From assembly GCF_040807025.1 (NCBI RefSeq), contig NC_090945.1, forward strand, positions 76,829,088 to 76,893,087: 64,000 nucleotides of DNA. The letters run 5' to 3'. The DNA comes from Struthio camelus (taxonomy: Eukaryota > Chordata > Aves > Struthioniformes > Struthionidae). A program made the position numbers and the translations under genes. Positions 53,579 through 64,000 of the stretch are shown here, piece by piece. Numbering within the stretch: position 1 is the stretch's first letter; each line of letters begins with the position of its first letter. The notes beneath the pieces were generated by a model. That model ran no database searches. It had not been told where the DNA came from and saw nothing but the letters and a program-made list of their open reading frames with translations.

Positions 53579-56500
53579 GAAGAATTCTCCAGACAAAACT
53601 AAAATCAGCCTTGTAGCACAAAGCAGCTTGGCACCTTGTCTGACGTGGATAATAATTCAAAACAGTTGCAGACTAAATAACTTTATTACTGTTATTACTG
53701 GTAAAACTTTCTTGAAGGGACTTGCTTATTGTCAGGTTCCTCACGCTGCAGTGCAAACACCGTCGTGCCAACAAGTGCAGGAACTGAGGATTGCTACAAG
53801 TCAGCTTCAGGAAATCCTTTTACAGACCTCTTTAAAAGCATGAGGAAACTTCTTGGGAGTGCCTCTTTACCCTTTGCAATACCCTTATGGAGCAGAAGAG
53901 GGAATAATTCCCCGCCATATCTGTTTGATCTGTGTGGATCAGCAGCTGTAGGACACCATACAGAAACAGCATGGCATATTTAACTGATTACTGTTGTGGG
54001 CTAATGGGCTCCAGGGTTTTACTGTTGTATGCTCAGAGCAAGATGGGGGTTGTGCTAATATCACTGTAAAGTTAGCTTTGTTTCCACTGCTTCTGAAACC
54101 CGGTCTGTACGAGTGCTCAGGCCGTGCACTAAAGACCAAGTTCCACTGATAATTTGACTTTATAATCTCTGCCCTAAAAGGGGGGATAGCTCCCTCCCTT
54201 CTTCCTGGCCTCCCTTCCTCCCTCCCTCCCTTCCGAAATGGGATGAGAGAGAAGTTCATCAGATAAATCTGTGCAGCACTTTGAAGATGTGAAATGCTGA
54301 GGATGATTATTCAGGATTCTTAAGTCTGTTTTATCTCTTTCTGTGATTGTCATGTGAAGTGACAGCCTAAACTCTCCTACTTTAAAAGGAATTGTTTCCT
54401 TAAGACATTAGACACTGTTTATTCTTTAATATTTTCTTTAGTTTTCCACACCTAGGACTAAAAAATAAGCAAATTTAAAAAAAATAAATAAATTCAGTAT
54501 AGATGAAAGAATAAGCATCTCCTGAGCACTGTTTTGCTGAGGAGCAGGGAGGCTGTCACTAGCAGCGTAACTTAAGCTGAGATGCAAGAAACAGAAGGAC
54601 CAGAAGTGCTACAAAATACATTTTGCCCTTTAAAAAGCCACACACTGTGAAGCTGAGCAGAATTTCTCCAAAAACGGTATTTTCCTTTGCTTCTCCAGGA
54701 GGTGTCACTGGCTGGCTAAAAGAACCATAAGGATCAAAACAGACTGTTGCTTGATATGCCGTAGATAGCGTTCTCAGACCTGTGACACAAGCAAATCCTC
54801 AGCTTCCCATGACATTGTAGGCAGATGTGTCATTATTTACCCAATAAATATTTTTCAGACACGAGGGATGATGCGTAAAGTTAACCAAATAAAGCACCTT
54901 CAATCTATTTCTATGAAAAATGAACCTCCTCCCCTTTTTAAGACAGTTTTAATTACAGGGAAGAACCTGTTTTCTGTCCTCAGTGAAAGCTGCTAGTAAT
55001 GTTCTACCTTATGGAGCCAGTTCTGTATTCAGAAGGTCTGAGATATTACTGGGGGTCATTGAGACCCCAGTATTAGTTCTGTTGTGTCATCTCAGCTAAT
55101 TTGTTTAGGTATAGGAACTCTTTTGACTCTTACTGTCAATTCCATGCAGTAGTTATTACATCAGCTTTGAAGCAAACATCTTTCTTTGTCTGATTAGGTC
55201 TCCTCTGTGACGTCCGGATTTCAGGTGGCAGTTGACTTGCTCAGTCCTTTGGCTTTATTTCAGTTCTCTGCAGTCAGCCGAGGAAGGGATTCCCCTTCAG
55301 AGAAGAGTAAGTGTTAGCTGGCCTTTTGTGTTACGTGGTATGTCTTTCTTGTATATGGGGGTGGTTTCTAAGTGAAGTCTTTACTCTGACCGTTTCAGAA
55401 GTGGCGCCCTGTTCACTTTTTTTAAACCTACATTATTTACTTATGCACGGGGAACTGCAAGTTCCCTTGAGCACTGGCCCTGTTATTCCCAAAAGAAGGT
55501 TTCCGAGACTAGTGCTTTGAGGATTTCTGACATGCTACTTCCTGTCTAACACGCTTTTTCTTCAGGCAGTGGCTGCAGTATGGAGTAGGCTGCAGTGAGT
55601 GAAGTGATCTGGAAAGACAGATCAAGGCATGAGAAAGGGAGATGTGAGTTTGCCAGTCCAAGCTACAAGCTAGGAAATTTCAGATGGGAATGTTATTTCT
55701 CGCTTCAGAATTTGGAGAGGTGGGATTTGAGCTGGGTATTTCTCTGTGTGAAATTATTTAAGCCACAGAAAGTAAATCAGTGTTTGCCAGGCACTTTAGC
55801 TAATCATTTAGTTCTCCTTACTGTTGCATCAGGGGAAAGGACTAATATTTGCCGCTTAGGATAAAACCTGTTAAGCACTGCTTTGGCAGAAAACCAAGCA
55901 AAGTAATCTGTCAGAGACCATAGGCTCTGTGCAGTATAGTCCTGAAAGGGACATTCCAAGGCATTAAATGGAATACCGGTATTCATTTTAAATACATATA
56001 CATGTATCCTGAGATTGGTGGGGGTGTGAGTGTGAGGCAGAGGGGCTAGATTGGATCTATGGGAGTAGGGTGTCACAGGGAGAAAGTTCAGTCTTTTTGG
56101 GCCTCCTCTTGTCGTAAGAAGGGAGCTATTGGGCAGAATCTATTTTGTGATGTGTCTTGTCTGGTTATTTAAAATGAGCATCTGAAATAAGACCTTTTTC
56201 CTACATTATATATATATTGTTTTCTTTGCTATTGTATTTTTAATGATGCTTGGAAAATAACACTTTTTTTTTTTTTTATAGACCTTCAGAATCTCAAAAT
56301 CCTGGGCCTGGCTTATTTCATCTACCTCTTCCTGTTTTCCGGCCTGGAGTATACATTGAGTTTTCTTACTCACCAGAGATTCCAATTCAGCAGGTATAGT
56401 GTGCTTAGAAGACAAATGTTGCATACTTTTTTAGGATATTTTCCAAAAGATTAATTTAAGGCCTCTTCATTTATTTTCAAGAACAGCTTTAAGAGGAGAG

Positions 56501-59500
56501 TAATACTCAGTTAAAAAACACTGAGAAAGCATCTACTGTATTCAATTTTAGATGGGCTTTTAAGGAAGAATTTAAGAAAAAATATGCACACTTTTTATCA
56601 CAGAAGGAAATACTCGTTGAACATACAGCTTCTAGTACCTAGAGAAAATCAGTACACAAAAATTAAGGCACCTGAAATGAAATATGCATACCTGGGCTAA
56701 TAGGTACTGATTATCATAATAGTACTGATTATCATAAAGCCTTTTCTCTTCTTCCCTAAGAAGAGTACAGCAGTATCAGAACAAATCTTGAAACTCAAAA
56801 AAGGCAAGGGATGGTGTACAGTCATTACATCATACAGTTTCATTTCCTTTAACCAAACACTAGAGAAGTAGAACAGAATTCACTGAAAACAGCTGAGCTT
56901 GAGGTGTTTTTCCTGCCAGCTCATAGGCAGATTTCCAGCTGGGAACATGATCTTGCAGCTTGATTCCTTATGTGTATCCTTTCCTTTGAGTAATTTTCAG
57001 GATTTTGTCTCATCTCTCCCTGTCTTTCATTATAGGGAGTTAAGCCATTATAGCGGCTTAACTAATTTGTGTGCATCAGGGAAACGTCTTCCATTGTATT
57101 AAGCCTGCCTCTCTACAGTTCTTCCAGGATAGCCATGCAGTGAGACATACAGCTTTATGCCACAGTATAGGCTTTGTGACAAACAGACTAGTTATGGAGG
57201 TGAGAAGTTTTAGTTGAGAATATCCACGTAGTTTGGTAGTTAATAAGCGAAGGGGAGACTTGAAGAAATATTGAAGGATGCAGGGAGTGACAGTGCTGGC
57301 TTCCCAGCACACACATCATCACCGGCCTGCCAGGGCCACAGCCCAAGCTGTGCCTTGGTGACCTTGATCAGGCTCTGCATGAGTGGTGGCAATTTTTTTT
57401 TTTTACATTCTCTTTTTTTTTTGGTACTGCAAAACACTTGTTCCTTGGAAGCCAACAACTGCTGTGCTTACGGCACCGACTTGCCACAGCACAGGATAGC
57501 GTGTTGGTTCTTTGTGGGCTGCCCTAGAAACAGCTAAATACACAGTAGCAGTCTACAGATGAAGAATTCTTTGCAGTATTTGCTAGCACCCCTCCTGTTA
57601 TCGCAAAGAAAGATACCACAGGTTTATCTTCTGGCTGTTTGCCTGCCACAGAAACTAATGTGAGCATATATTAAGAATTTTGTACTGCTTGTGTGAATAT
57701 CTGAAAGCATTTTATCTTTGTTCAGGAAACAATCTAAACTGGACCTGTATATCCCAGGGTGGAATGCTTTGTGCATGACTCTCTGTAATTTGTGCTTTTG
57801 CCTCCCTTCTAGTATGCAGCAGGGCAAGATGTTTTTCTTTATTGGAATAACAATGGCTGTGATCCAGGGAGGCTATGCTCGCCGAATCAAGCCAGGAAAT
57901 GAAATCAGAGCTGTAAAAAGGGTAAAAAAATAAAAATAAAATAAAATAAAAAATTACATTCTTCCTTTCCTTCTCCCACAAATCTGGCATGTTAATTTTC
58001 AGTCCAGTGAGCAATGAAAGGTGCTTGGAGGCTACGGCTGTACTTGTCAAATCAAAGTACGCTTCTATCGCATTTCGTTCCTCTAGCTAAATGGCTTCTC
58101 TAAACCCTGGTTGATGAACAACATGTCACTTAGTAATGTAACCAAACTTCTGAACATGAGAGCCGTTTCCCCTCTATCAGCTAAGATATTATCGAAACTC
58201 AAAGTTCTTCCTAAGATATCTATGCTGCAGGGAATAAGAACTAAGTGTCTGTGCAAGTAAAGGGCATAAAATGCTATGAAGATTCTGTTTTTGTTTTAAT
58301 GACTTCTCTTGCAATACAGACATTGAAACTATTAAAACTGCTACAGAGCCTATCCCTTTCTGGAAAATTATTTTCAGGGACATCATCAGTGTGGCAATGT
58401 GTGCTTGACAGGCTTTCCCTAGACCGTGTGTCGGTGGTGGGCAGGAGGAAACACAATTCTTTCTCTAATCTTTGTGATCTCCAGTGGTACATGAAACAAT
58501 AGCATGTACCAACATTCAGACAGAGGTTTCACCGACAAAAGTGTGCGTTTCTTTCTCTTGCTTGCTTCTTCATAGAGATGATGATACTGCACAGAGATGA
58601 CAGGGAACAGTTCCCTGCAGCTCATAAAAGCTCTGGGACGAGGAGATATGTTTGTCATATACGTTTGTATGTAGAACTAAAGAAAGTAGGTTTCCAGTGT
58701 TTCTGAACTTTTGTTGGCTGCTCAGTGATATAGGGATGCTTGGACTGTTAAAGCCATTATGAATTTATTGCACGTAATTTTCAGGCCAGTATGATTTCAA
58801 CACATGACAGAGTAGAAAGATTAACAAGCTCCACTGCATCTCGGTGATTTGACTCAGCTTTTCTTAATAGTTACTTCTGCTGGTGAAACCATATCCACCC
58901 TGCTCCCTGGCAGGCGAAAGTTAATGATTTCCCCTGCTGTGTCATGTACTGAGCATTATTGTATGAATGAAAACAGATACGTGACTCCACTGCTGTGTTG
59001 GTGCTGCTCTATCCTCTGCATTGACTTCCTCCGCTTTCTCTGCCTGCTTGCTATGGTTGCTGTCACTACACCACAGTTTATGCAAACTGTGGCTCCCCCC
59101 ACTAGCTTTTATACTCCTTCCTCTTCCATGCGCAGAGAAGTGTAGCTGCCTCAAAACCCTCATTTAGTTTGGCTGGTCTGGGCCAATCGCTCCTCATAAA
59201 CACCCGCGTGCACAGTGCAGAAACCTGCTGGCCCTGGGGCGCTCTTTATGTGAATGTGTGTGGCTTGAGTGGCTTTTGTGGGAGTTTGTCCTTTTGTTGT
59301 AGCTACTCTGGCAGCTTATTTATGAATTGGGATCATATTGTAAGCGTGGCCTCCCTTTAGCACAGTGATTACAGTAGTTCATTTGTAACTGAGTTTTCAA
59401 AGTGAGACCATTGCAGGGAGTGGAATTAAAAACTCTTTGTGAAATGCAGTGCTCTGTCTTTCCTGTGAAAGCTGTATGCGCGAGGGAGAGATCACAGGGC

Positions 59501-62500
59501 AACTGGAGTCCAGGCCCTCAGAAGAGAGAAAGAATGTTGTTTTTTCTTTTTGCTTTGGGATTTCAAATGCCATTCCCCCCCCCCCCCGCCCCCATTTTTT
59601 CTTCTGCCTCCAGAACTACAGAACTATGAAAAGCTCAAGAGGGGTTGGCGTAGCCCTTAGAATCCATCAACACTGGGGAGAAAAAGCAGAGGAGGTAGTC
59701 CTGCTGCACATAAGCTTTTTGATCTCTTTCACTAGCTGAGGAGATAGATAGAGAAATCTACCTTTAGGACTTTAACGCCAGTTTGACACAGAACAAGAAA
59801 GAACAAAAACAGTAGATCGTGTAGGAGAGAGAAATCTGCAAAAAGCATATTTTTTCCTCCGATTAAATTAGTTGTGGGATAATTACAGCCTATGTTATAG
59901 GTGACTGCAATCATGTGATAACTAGCAAGAGAACAGAAGAGTAGACTGTGCTGATGTGTAGCCATCCAGATGCATTTGAAATGCCAGGAAAAAAGGGCTT
60001 TCTGCCTCCAACTTGAATGTAGTTCCTTCAATAGAAGAGAACTGCCAGGACACCCAGAGTTAGGCTTTTACAAGTCTGACTTAGATATAATAGTGTGACT
60101 CATTCATTTTGCAGGCCATAATGTTGCTGATTCCAGCTTTCTTGTTAATTGGATGGGCTGCAAACGTGACCATGCTGAGTGTTGGACTGTTGCTGTACTC
60201 TTTTGGTGAGCTATTCAAAGTGCACTGAAATATAAGCAAAAATGTGTTTTCTTCATAGATTTAATCACCCCATTTAAAAGGATCTACTTTAATTTCAAGC
60301 TGTAAGTAACAGAAGTTGACTTTTCTGTTTATAAAACCCGAGAGAAACAATATCTGGTTTTTTGTTTTGTTTTGTTTTGTTTTTTTCTGATGCTGTTTCT
60401 ATCCCAGGAAGCTGCTATGGTGATATTTGGAAGCCTCACCAGTGTTCCTGATGGAGTTCTTGAGCTCTTTTCCACCCTCCCCCCGCCTCCCTCCACCCCC
60501 CCATCAGGCCTAGAAGTAAAATATTAATTAAATAGCCCAGCTTGGAAAAAGAAATGGAAAAAGCATTTCTTTACACCGATATAGTGCCTGCATTATTTCA
60601 TAAACAGGCTGAAGAGAGCTGCATGATCTGAAGGTGAAGGCTGGAGTGCATGTTCAGGCTGGGTGGGAGCGAGGGTACGTGAGTGTTGTCCTGTATCCAA
60701 TGGCACAGCGCTCTGCTGGCCGGACGCTCTTCTGCCCCTTTGCTTCGCAAACTCCCACCTTGAGAAGAGGTTAAAACGCCACCTATTCTTTTCTGAAGAG
60801 TGTAGGTGGTTTTCAGACTTGCCTAAATGTTTACATAAATAATCTGTCAATTTAAACCCTTATTCAGGGAAGCAATTACGATTGAGGTTGGATCCATCTA
60901 TGTTGGGGGGAGTACTGAAGTCCCTATCTATCTGAAGAGTTTTCAGATATTCCCAATACCTCTAACTATTGTTAAGAAGCTTGAAAAGAGGCTGATTACC
61001 AAAGCAGGAGACTTTGCTTTTGGGTAGTAAGCTTTGAATTAATAGTAAATTGTAAAATAACTACAAAATGCATCTATTTAGTAGCTTGCTTGTCTAGGGA
61101 CAGACGTGTGTTTGACAAGTTTCAGCATCTAGATCTTATCTATGGATTAGCTTCCTTCTGAAAGCCCGCTCGAGTGGTGAGCCTGGGGGACGCATTTTGT
61201 CTACCTCTGTGCTTCGAAGTTTGCAGCCTTGTCTTCCTAGGCTCTGTATCTGAGCAGAAGCCACTAGCCCTTCCCTAGGAGCCTCTTTCCTCCCTCTCGC
61301 CCCCTGCCCCAGGTTTAGAGTGCCTGCAGTTAAGGCAACATGTCTATCGTTCCTGCTCTCCAGTTGTCCTTTCCTTCCCAGAAGAGATTCTGCTTTGTAT
61401 GCTTAAAGCACTTCCTTCTTGGCAGAAAAGGTCCCTGTTACAGTAAGGGGACGGTTACTGTTGACAGCTCTTGGCTTTCTGTATTCAAAAATTTTGAAAC
61501 CTCTTCTTGTTGGACTTAACGGTCTCATTTCCCAAGAGGGAATGTAGCTGCCTCCCTCGCCCGCGAGTTCAGTAAAGCCGTATGCGGCAGGGACGCTGCG
61601 GTCCTGTGTGAAGCCATTGCGTGTTTGAAAGATCTCCTTCCCCTGCTTCACTTGACGAGACCACAGCGATCTGGAAAACTACCAGTTAGTGGATCGGACA
61701 GATTGTAACTCTGACCTACCCGCCCCTTTCCCATGGGCTCACAGAACGAGAGAGTCTAATGTGAAACATCTGCTCAGAGCATTCATGGCTCTGTGCTTTC
61801 TGTGCAGGTTGGCTTTGAGGGGGTGTTTTTATTATTGAACTGGATTAAACCTTATGATTCATTGTTGGTACAAAGCCCCAGGGCTCAGCATATTTCTCTG
61901 CAGTAGAAACTAGTTTGGGCTGCGTGTTTTTCGCCAGTGCTCTCGTAACTGTTTTGAGCTTTCTGCTGTTCATTGACAGTCTCTTTTGTGGATTTTTCCA
62001 GCTGCTGCCATTGTTATCCCGTGTTTGTCAGCAGTGGTGTCAGGCTATGGTGAGTGTCTCATTTCTTGTTTTGAGGAGCAGCGCTTGGTTGCATATTATT
62101 GACTTGGCTCAAATACAGAATTGAACTCCAAGAAATTTAGTAATGCATCAACAGGAACTTCTGTGACTTAGGTGCACCTCAGAGCTGAAACGTGTAGCGG
62201 TGGCTCTGGCTGCTGTTTGCCTAAAAGGCCTATCAATCAGCCTCTCCAAATGCCTTAACTAGGAAAGCAGAAACTGTTAAAGGACAACGAACAACTACTC
62301 CACTTACTTCTTATATAAACACAATGCAAGCATACATAACCCTGAAGTGATAAGCATGGTCTGAAGGAGTAAGATTAAAAGCCTAGAAAAGAACCCTTCT
62401 AGTAACTTGTACCGTGTCCTTTTTTTCAGTATAGCCGGTGATTAGTGAGGCTAGATACCCTCGGAATGTGTCATGCTGTGCTATGGGGGGGACAGATCAT

Positions 62501-63759
62501 CGGGCGGGAATGGAAGCTGTCTGTGTCATGCTGGAGGTGCTACAGACCTAAGTCCTACAGCTCATGTACTTGTATCACAGAAGAGAAGTGAGATGGGACT
62601 CGGGGAGGGGGGGTGGGGGGTGGGAAGGCAATATCCCAACCCTGGGAAATCCAGAAGCATCCCTCAAGGAAGAATAGGGAAAAGCAAAATTAATAGTACC
62701 TGTTTCTGAAAACTGGCAGCACTTCATAACAGAAAACAGATCAGTTTGACAGATGATCTATTGATAGTGAACATCAGTATCACGCTTCAATTTTCTGCTG
62801 TGTGATCTGGCTTGTTCCAGTGTGATGAGGAAGCTTGAAGCAACTCTATTTTTGGTTGTGATTTAAAAGATTGTGACCAGTGGGCAAGGAATTAATATCC
62901 GGAGCAAAAAGGTCACCACCAACACTGGGCAGGGAGTGGCCTGATTTCTGTAAAGGAGACAGTAGCCGTCTCTGCCAGCACTAAAATCATTTCTTCCTTA
63001 TCCCTTAGAAAAGACGTGGCTTTGTGGCCCTGGTTGTTAAGTAAAGTTGTAAAGCGCCTTGCCATCTGTGGACAACACAGGTCTCTAGCGTCATTCCATT
63101 ATCAAGGTTACCAGCTTGCTGAAGGGAAAAAACAAGGCTCTTTCTTTCTTTATTACGACCAAAGTGATTTTTACTTGCTTTCTTATATAACTTGCTTTTG
63201 CATTTTAACTATGGGGGGGAGGGGGTTATTTATTTGTATTTATTTTAACTATTAACTATGCTTTTGTATTTCTTGTGCACTTGTACCTTCTCAGCTAATC
63301 TCTGTAAAATTGCTTTAAAAATCCAGAGAGGGAAACATAGCTCTTCTGTAGAGCGCAAAGCTGTTTTTTTGTTGTTGCTGTTTTGTTTTTGTGGTGCGCT
63401 GCAACAGGTTGCTGGTAGACAAGCGCTCTTGACAAGACCTGGTGTTTTCTCAGTGAAGCAAAAAAAGACGTTTTTCTTGGCGGAAGGGAAAAAAGTGTAA
63501 AACAACTTGAGCAGTGACTGTTAAATAGGAAGGAGGGGGAGATGCATGCAGGAAATAAGGCCAAAAGAACACTAAGGCTCCAACAGCTATCGCAATCCCC
63601 TCCTCTTCACGCCCTCTCTGTTCCCCAAACCAACCAAACCCCCAGACTGAGTAATGCCTCTCTGCACAGGTGCTGCCAGCCAGAAAGGAAGAGTCATGGG
63701 AATTCTGAGGAGCCTGGGTGCCCTTGCCAGGGCCATGGGACCCATCCTGTCAGCAACAG
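41503..63759 (+). CDS. MFSD10: MFSD10, major facilitator transporter, 3' end missing
   Basis: Eleven exons give 1279 nt (426 codons plus one base) of a 12-helix major facilitator superfamily protein matching MFSD10 (TETRAN) throughout; human MFSD10 is about 455 residues, so one terminal coding exon of roughly 40 residues should lie past 64000. The family member is a membrane transporter related to tetracycline-efflux proteins, reported to export organic anions. Seen here: helix 1 at about residues 23-48; MFS motif A, GAVSDCLGRRP, at about 108-118; IGGISKGN in exon 4; a motif-C-like GFTLGPMIG at about 187-195; PETLP at 232-236 before the central loop; SGLEYTLSFLTHQRFQF and GALARAMGP in the second half. 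The start ATG has A at -3 and G at +4. All junctions are GT-AG and in frame. Confidence 0.96.
42575..43200. repeat. GC-rich block with two-copy tandem repeat, about 170 bp period
   Basis: TTGCAGCCCATGCCTCCCTC at 42771 recurs as CTGTAGCCCACACCTTCCTC at 42941. In each copy this is followed by CCTTTTCAGCCCCACTCC-type sequence, a CTCTAG..TTTGTCT stretch and a CCAACTCTAACC-type end. Copy 1 ends in TAGCCCTAACCCTAAA, about two telomere-like units. I cannot assign the block to a known family. Confidence 0.65.
42881..42902. repeat. perfect inverted repeat between the tandem copies
   Basis: TTCAGCTTGA, spacer GT, TCAAGCTGAA: exact 10-bp arms. It lies just after the first tandem copy's telomere-like end. 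Confidence 0.85.
43607..43703 (+). CDS. MFSD10: MFSD10 exon 2
   Basis: 97 nt, residues 58-89 plus one base, encoding DGFYLSLQRGVDWFAVMVG and PPERKYNSVLFGG. GVDWFA and the KYNSVLFGG block (in human, RYNSVLFGG) fix the identity. Acceptor TTTTGCAG. Intron 2 (43704-48000) holds a CR1, a SINE-like segment, a poly-T/poly-C junction and a GC-rich tandem repeat. Confidence 0.95.
43794..43842 (+). repeat. short tandem ATGAGGAA-type repeats
   Basis: ATGAGGAAT followed by further ATGAGGAA and GAACTAT units; about three imperfect copies within 50 bp. Confidence 0.6.
43960..44770 (+). repeat. CR1 LINE 3' fragment, about 0.8 kb
   Basis: GTGAAGTTCAACAAGAACAA, AGTGTGCCCTGGCAGCAGAG, AGGCCACATCCAGAACACTA, GGTCCCCAGTACAAGACAT, GGAACAGGCTTCCCAGCGAG and a terminal TTATCCTATGATCTT follow the CR1 3' region in forward orientation. 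It is the longest CR1 piece seen here; frames are broken and no reverse-transcriptase gene is intact. Confidence 0.93.
44905..45020 (+). repeat. possible tRNA-derived SINE remnant
   Basis: TCAATCAGTAGGAAACACTG then GTGAGTTCAAGTCCCGC, whose GTTCAAGTC fits an RNA polymerase III B box and the MIR head (GGGTTCGAATCCCGGC). No cloverleaf can be folded from it, so it is not called a tRNA. Confidence 0.35.
46082..46118 (+). repeat. 19-bp direct duplication
   Basis: GTTGATATACTAATAT occurs twice in tandem with a 19-bp period. Likely replication slippage. Confidence 0.8.
46205..46249 (+). repeat. poly-T then 21-C homopolymer
   Basis: About 15 T are followed by CCCTCTCTTCC and a run of 21 C ending at 46249. 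Such a C run is prone to assembly error, so the length here is uncertain. Confidence 0.9.
46560..47060. repeat. GC-rich block with degenerate repeat, about 100 bp period
   Basis: TTGTCTCCAGTGCTGTCTCT (46729) and the following GGCCCCATCTCCTGGACTGG recur about 100 bp on as ATGTTTCCAGTCCTTTCTCT and GGCCCTGTCTCCTGCTGGT. Surrounding sequence is unusually GC-rich for this intron. Not assigned to a known family. Confidence 0.55.
48001..48104 (+). CDS. MFSD10: MFSD10 exon 3 (MFS motif A)
   Basis: 104 nt, residues 90-124, encoding GLVGSVFSILQFFSSPLTG and AVSDCLGRRPVILMTV. The DxxGRR loop between helices 2 and 3 is the defining MFS motif A. The acceptor reads AAAG after 16 T, an uncommon AAG-type site. 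Intron 3 (48105-49132) holds nothing recognised. Confidence 0.96.
49133..49291 (+). CDS. MFSD10: MFSD10 exon 4
   Basis: 53 codons, residues 125-177, phase 0 to 0, encoding two helices and the loop SRIIGGISKGNVSLSTAI, near-identical to human. Ends HSPKARSKGM|gtgagt. Intron 4 (49292-50602) carries a MIR-like remnant. Confidence 0.97.
49400..49640 (-). repeat. MIR-like SINE fragment, reverse
   Basis: GTTTATATAGTACCTTGCTT, CAGACCTCATTTGCCAATGA, AGAGGTAGAAAAACTAACTG and CAGCTGAGGAAACTGAAAGA follow the reverse complement of MIR in order (TACTATGTGCCAGGCAC, CTCATTTAATCCTCACAAC, GAGGTAGGTACTATTATTA, CAGATGAGGAAACTGAGGC). Confidence 0.6.
50603..50791 (+). CDS. MFSD10: MFSD10 exon 5 (motif C-like)
   Basis: 63 codons, residues 178-240, encoding AMIGVAFSLGFTLGPMIGAY, an extra-membrane ALEA-type stretch (MEAEKGEV), the helix LALMFAVADLLFIFFLLPET and LPKEKR. 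GxxxGPxxG in helix 5 matches the antiporter motif C of drug/proton exchangers. Intron 5 (50792-55197) is the largest of the gene and contains a MIR-like piece, a GT/AT microsatellite and a CCCTT-rich stretch near 54183-54235. Confidence 0.97.
53085..53290 (+). repeat. MIR-like SINE fragment
   Basis: GTGGCTAAGGCAATAG, AGCTGTGACTTCATAACATG, TTACTTAGTCTCTGAGCGTC, ACAGTAAATGG and ACTGTGAGGATACG line up in order with MIR (GTGGTTAAGAGCA, AGCTGTGTGACCTTGGG, TTACTTAACCTCTCTGTGCC, TCTGTAAAATGGG, GTTGTGAGGATTAA). This is the clearest SINE remnant in the window. Confidence 0.62.
53531..53579. repeat. composite GATA/GT/AT microsatellite
   Basis: AGATATAGATATATAT, then a run of GT, then about ten AT units. 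Likely length-polymorphic. Confidence 0.92.
55198..55306 (+). CDS. MFSD10: MFSD10 exon 6 (central loop)
   Basis: 109 nt, residues 241-276 plus one base, encoding VSSVTSGFQVAVDLLSPLA and LFQFSAVSRGRDSPSEK. It forms the cytoplasmic loop between the two six-helix halves. LLSPLAL and RFSAV-type wording match the human protein. Intron 6 (55307-56281) holds nothing recognised. Confidence 0.95.
56282..56393 (+). CDS. MFSD10: MFSD10 exon 7
   Basis: 112 nt, residues 277-313 plus two bases, encoding NLQNLKILGLAYFIYLFLF and SGLEYTLSFLTHQRFQFS. SGLEYTLSFLTHQRFQF is essentially identical to human. The acceptor follows a 15-T run. Intron 7 (56394-57812) includes an 18-bp direct duplication at 56704-56737 (TACTGATTATCATAA) and T-runs near 57392 and 57412. 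Confidence 0.96.
57813..57921 (+). CDS. MFSD10: MFSD10 exon 8
   Basis: 109 nt, residues 314-350, encoding MQQGKMFFFIGITMAVIQGG and YARRIKPGNEIRAVKR. QQGKMFF and GxYARRI match the family. The donor GTAAAA is weaker than its neighbours and runs into an (AAAAT) repeat at 57923-57952. Intron 8 (57922-60114) has a 13-C run at 59575-59587 and nothing else recognised. Confidence 0.95.
60115..60205 (+). CDS. MFSD10: MFSD10 exon 9
   Basis: 91 nt, residues 351-380 plus one base, encoding AIMLLIPAFLLIGWAANVT and MLSVGLLLYSF, two hydrophobic segments. Acceptor TTTTGCAG, donor GTGAGC. Intron 9 (60206-62001) has a TTTTG run near 60362-60382, C-rich sequence near 60474-60505 and no gene. Confidence 0.96.
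62002..62049 (+). CDS. MFSD10: MFSD10 exon 10
   Basis: A 48-nt exon, residues 381-396 with phase-1 ends, encoding AAAIVIPCLSAVVSGYG-type sequence (human VVVPCLSSVVAGYG). Acceptor TTTTTCCAG, donor GTGAGT. Intron 10 (62050-63669) holds G-rich sequence at about 62597-62623 and no gene. Confidence 0.94.
63670..63759 (+). CDS. MFSD10: MFSD10 exon 11
   Basis: 90 nt, residues 397-426 plus one base, encoding GAASQKGRVMGILRSLGALA and RAMGPILSAT. Matches human QKGTVMGTLRSLGALARAAG closely. Acceptor TGCACAG, donor GTGAGT. The next, terminal exon is not found in 63760-64000. Confidence 0.96.
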
Positions 63760-64000
63760 GTGAGTGTGCCCTTGTGGGGCGTCCACAGCCTGGGGCAGCT
63801 CCGAGGAAACCGAGACGGGGAAACACATGCTGTGTTTCAGAGCCATAAATCCATCTTTGTGGAGGTGGGCACCCTTGAGAGCTGCATGGAATGGGCCAGG
63901 GCAGCCTGAGGGTCTTGTAAGCTTCAACAAAAGACTCACTGATGAATTAAAGAAAAAAGTACAAGAAGTACAGAAAGTACACAGAAGGTTTTGTCCAACT
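63760..64000 (+). other. start of the MFSD10 last intron
   Basis: Nothing matching the expected last exon (a YWLAG-type segment) is readable here. AAGTACA-type units recur near 63957-63985. The window ends inside this intron. Confidence 0.7.

Overview
This is a vertebrate nuclear sequence, most likely from a bird. Genes are split by GT-AG introns and start in CpG islands. The dispersed repeats are mainly chicken-repeat-1 (CR1) LINE fragments, the main interspersed repeat of birds and also present in other reptiles. Gene order GRK4 (minus), NOP14 (plus), MFSD10 (plus) matches human 4p16.3 next to HTT, so this is a conserved syntenic block. I see no bacterial, phage, plasmid or CRISPR features and no viral gene. 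Calls are from reading the sequence and remembered family sequences; no search was run.

Layout. 1-11238: the 5' part of GRK4 on the minus strand (exon 2 near the left edge, exon 1 at 11187-11238, about 10.6 kb of intron 1 between them). 11239-12080: a short CpG-rich head-to-head promoter for GRK4 and NOP14, with two inverted ZNF143/THAP11-type sites, two perfect TCTCGCGAGA palindromes and a YY1-type site. 12081-33827: a complete NOP14 gene, 18 coding exons, 875 codons, with a likely poly(A) signal at 34019. 34025-38400: AT-rich intergenic DNA with no gene recognised. 38400-39610: a second CpG island, the likely MFSD10 promoter and untranslated first exon. 41484-63759: the first 11 coding exons of MFSD10 (426 full codons plus one base). 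The final coding exon lies beyond the right edge.

The genes are not a pathway. NOP14 is an SSU-processome factor for 18S rRNA and 40S subunit production, GRK4 is a G-protein-coupled-receptor kinase, and MFSD10 is a 12-helix major-facilitator transporter. The functional link visible here is the shared GRK4/NOP14 promoter. Introns carry at least four CR1 fragments, several ancient MIR-like SINE remnants, two degenerate GC-rich tandem duplications and several microsatellites. I found no convincing undescribed system; the best leads are the promoter motif architecture, an unassigned 72-nt exon-like segment at 39199, and the unclassified tandem repeats in MFSD10 introns.
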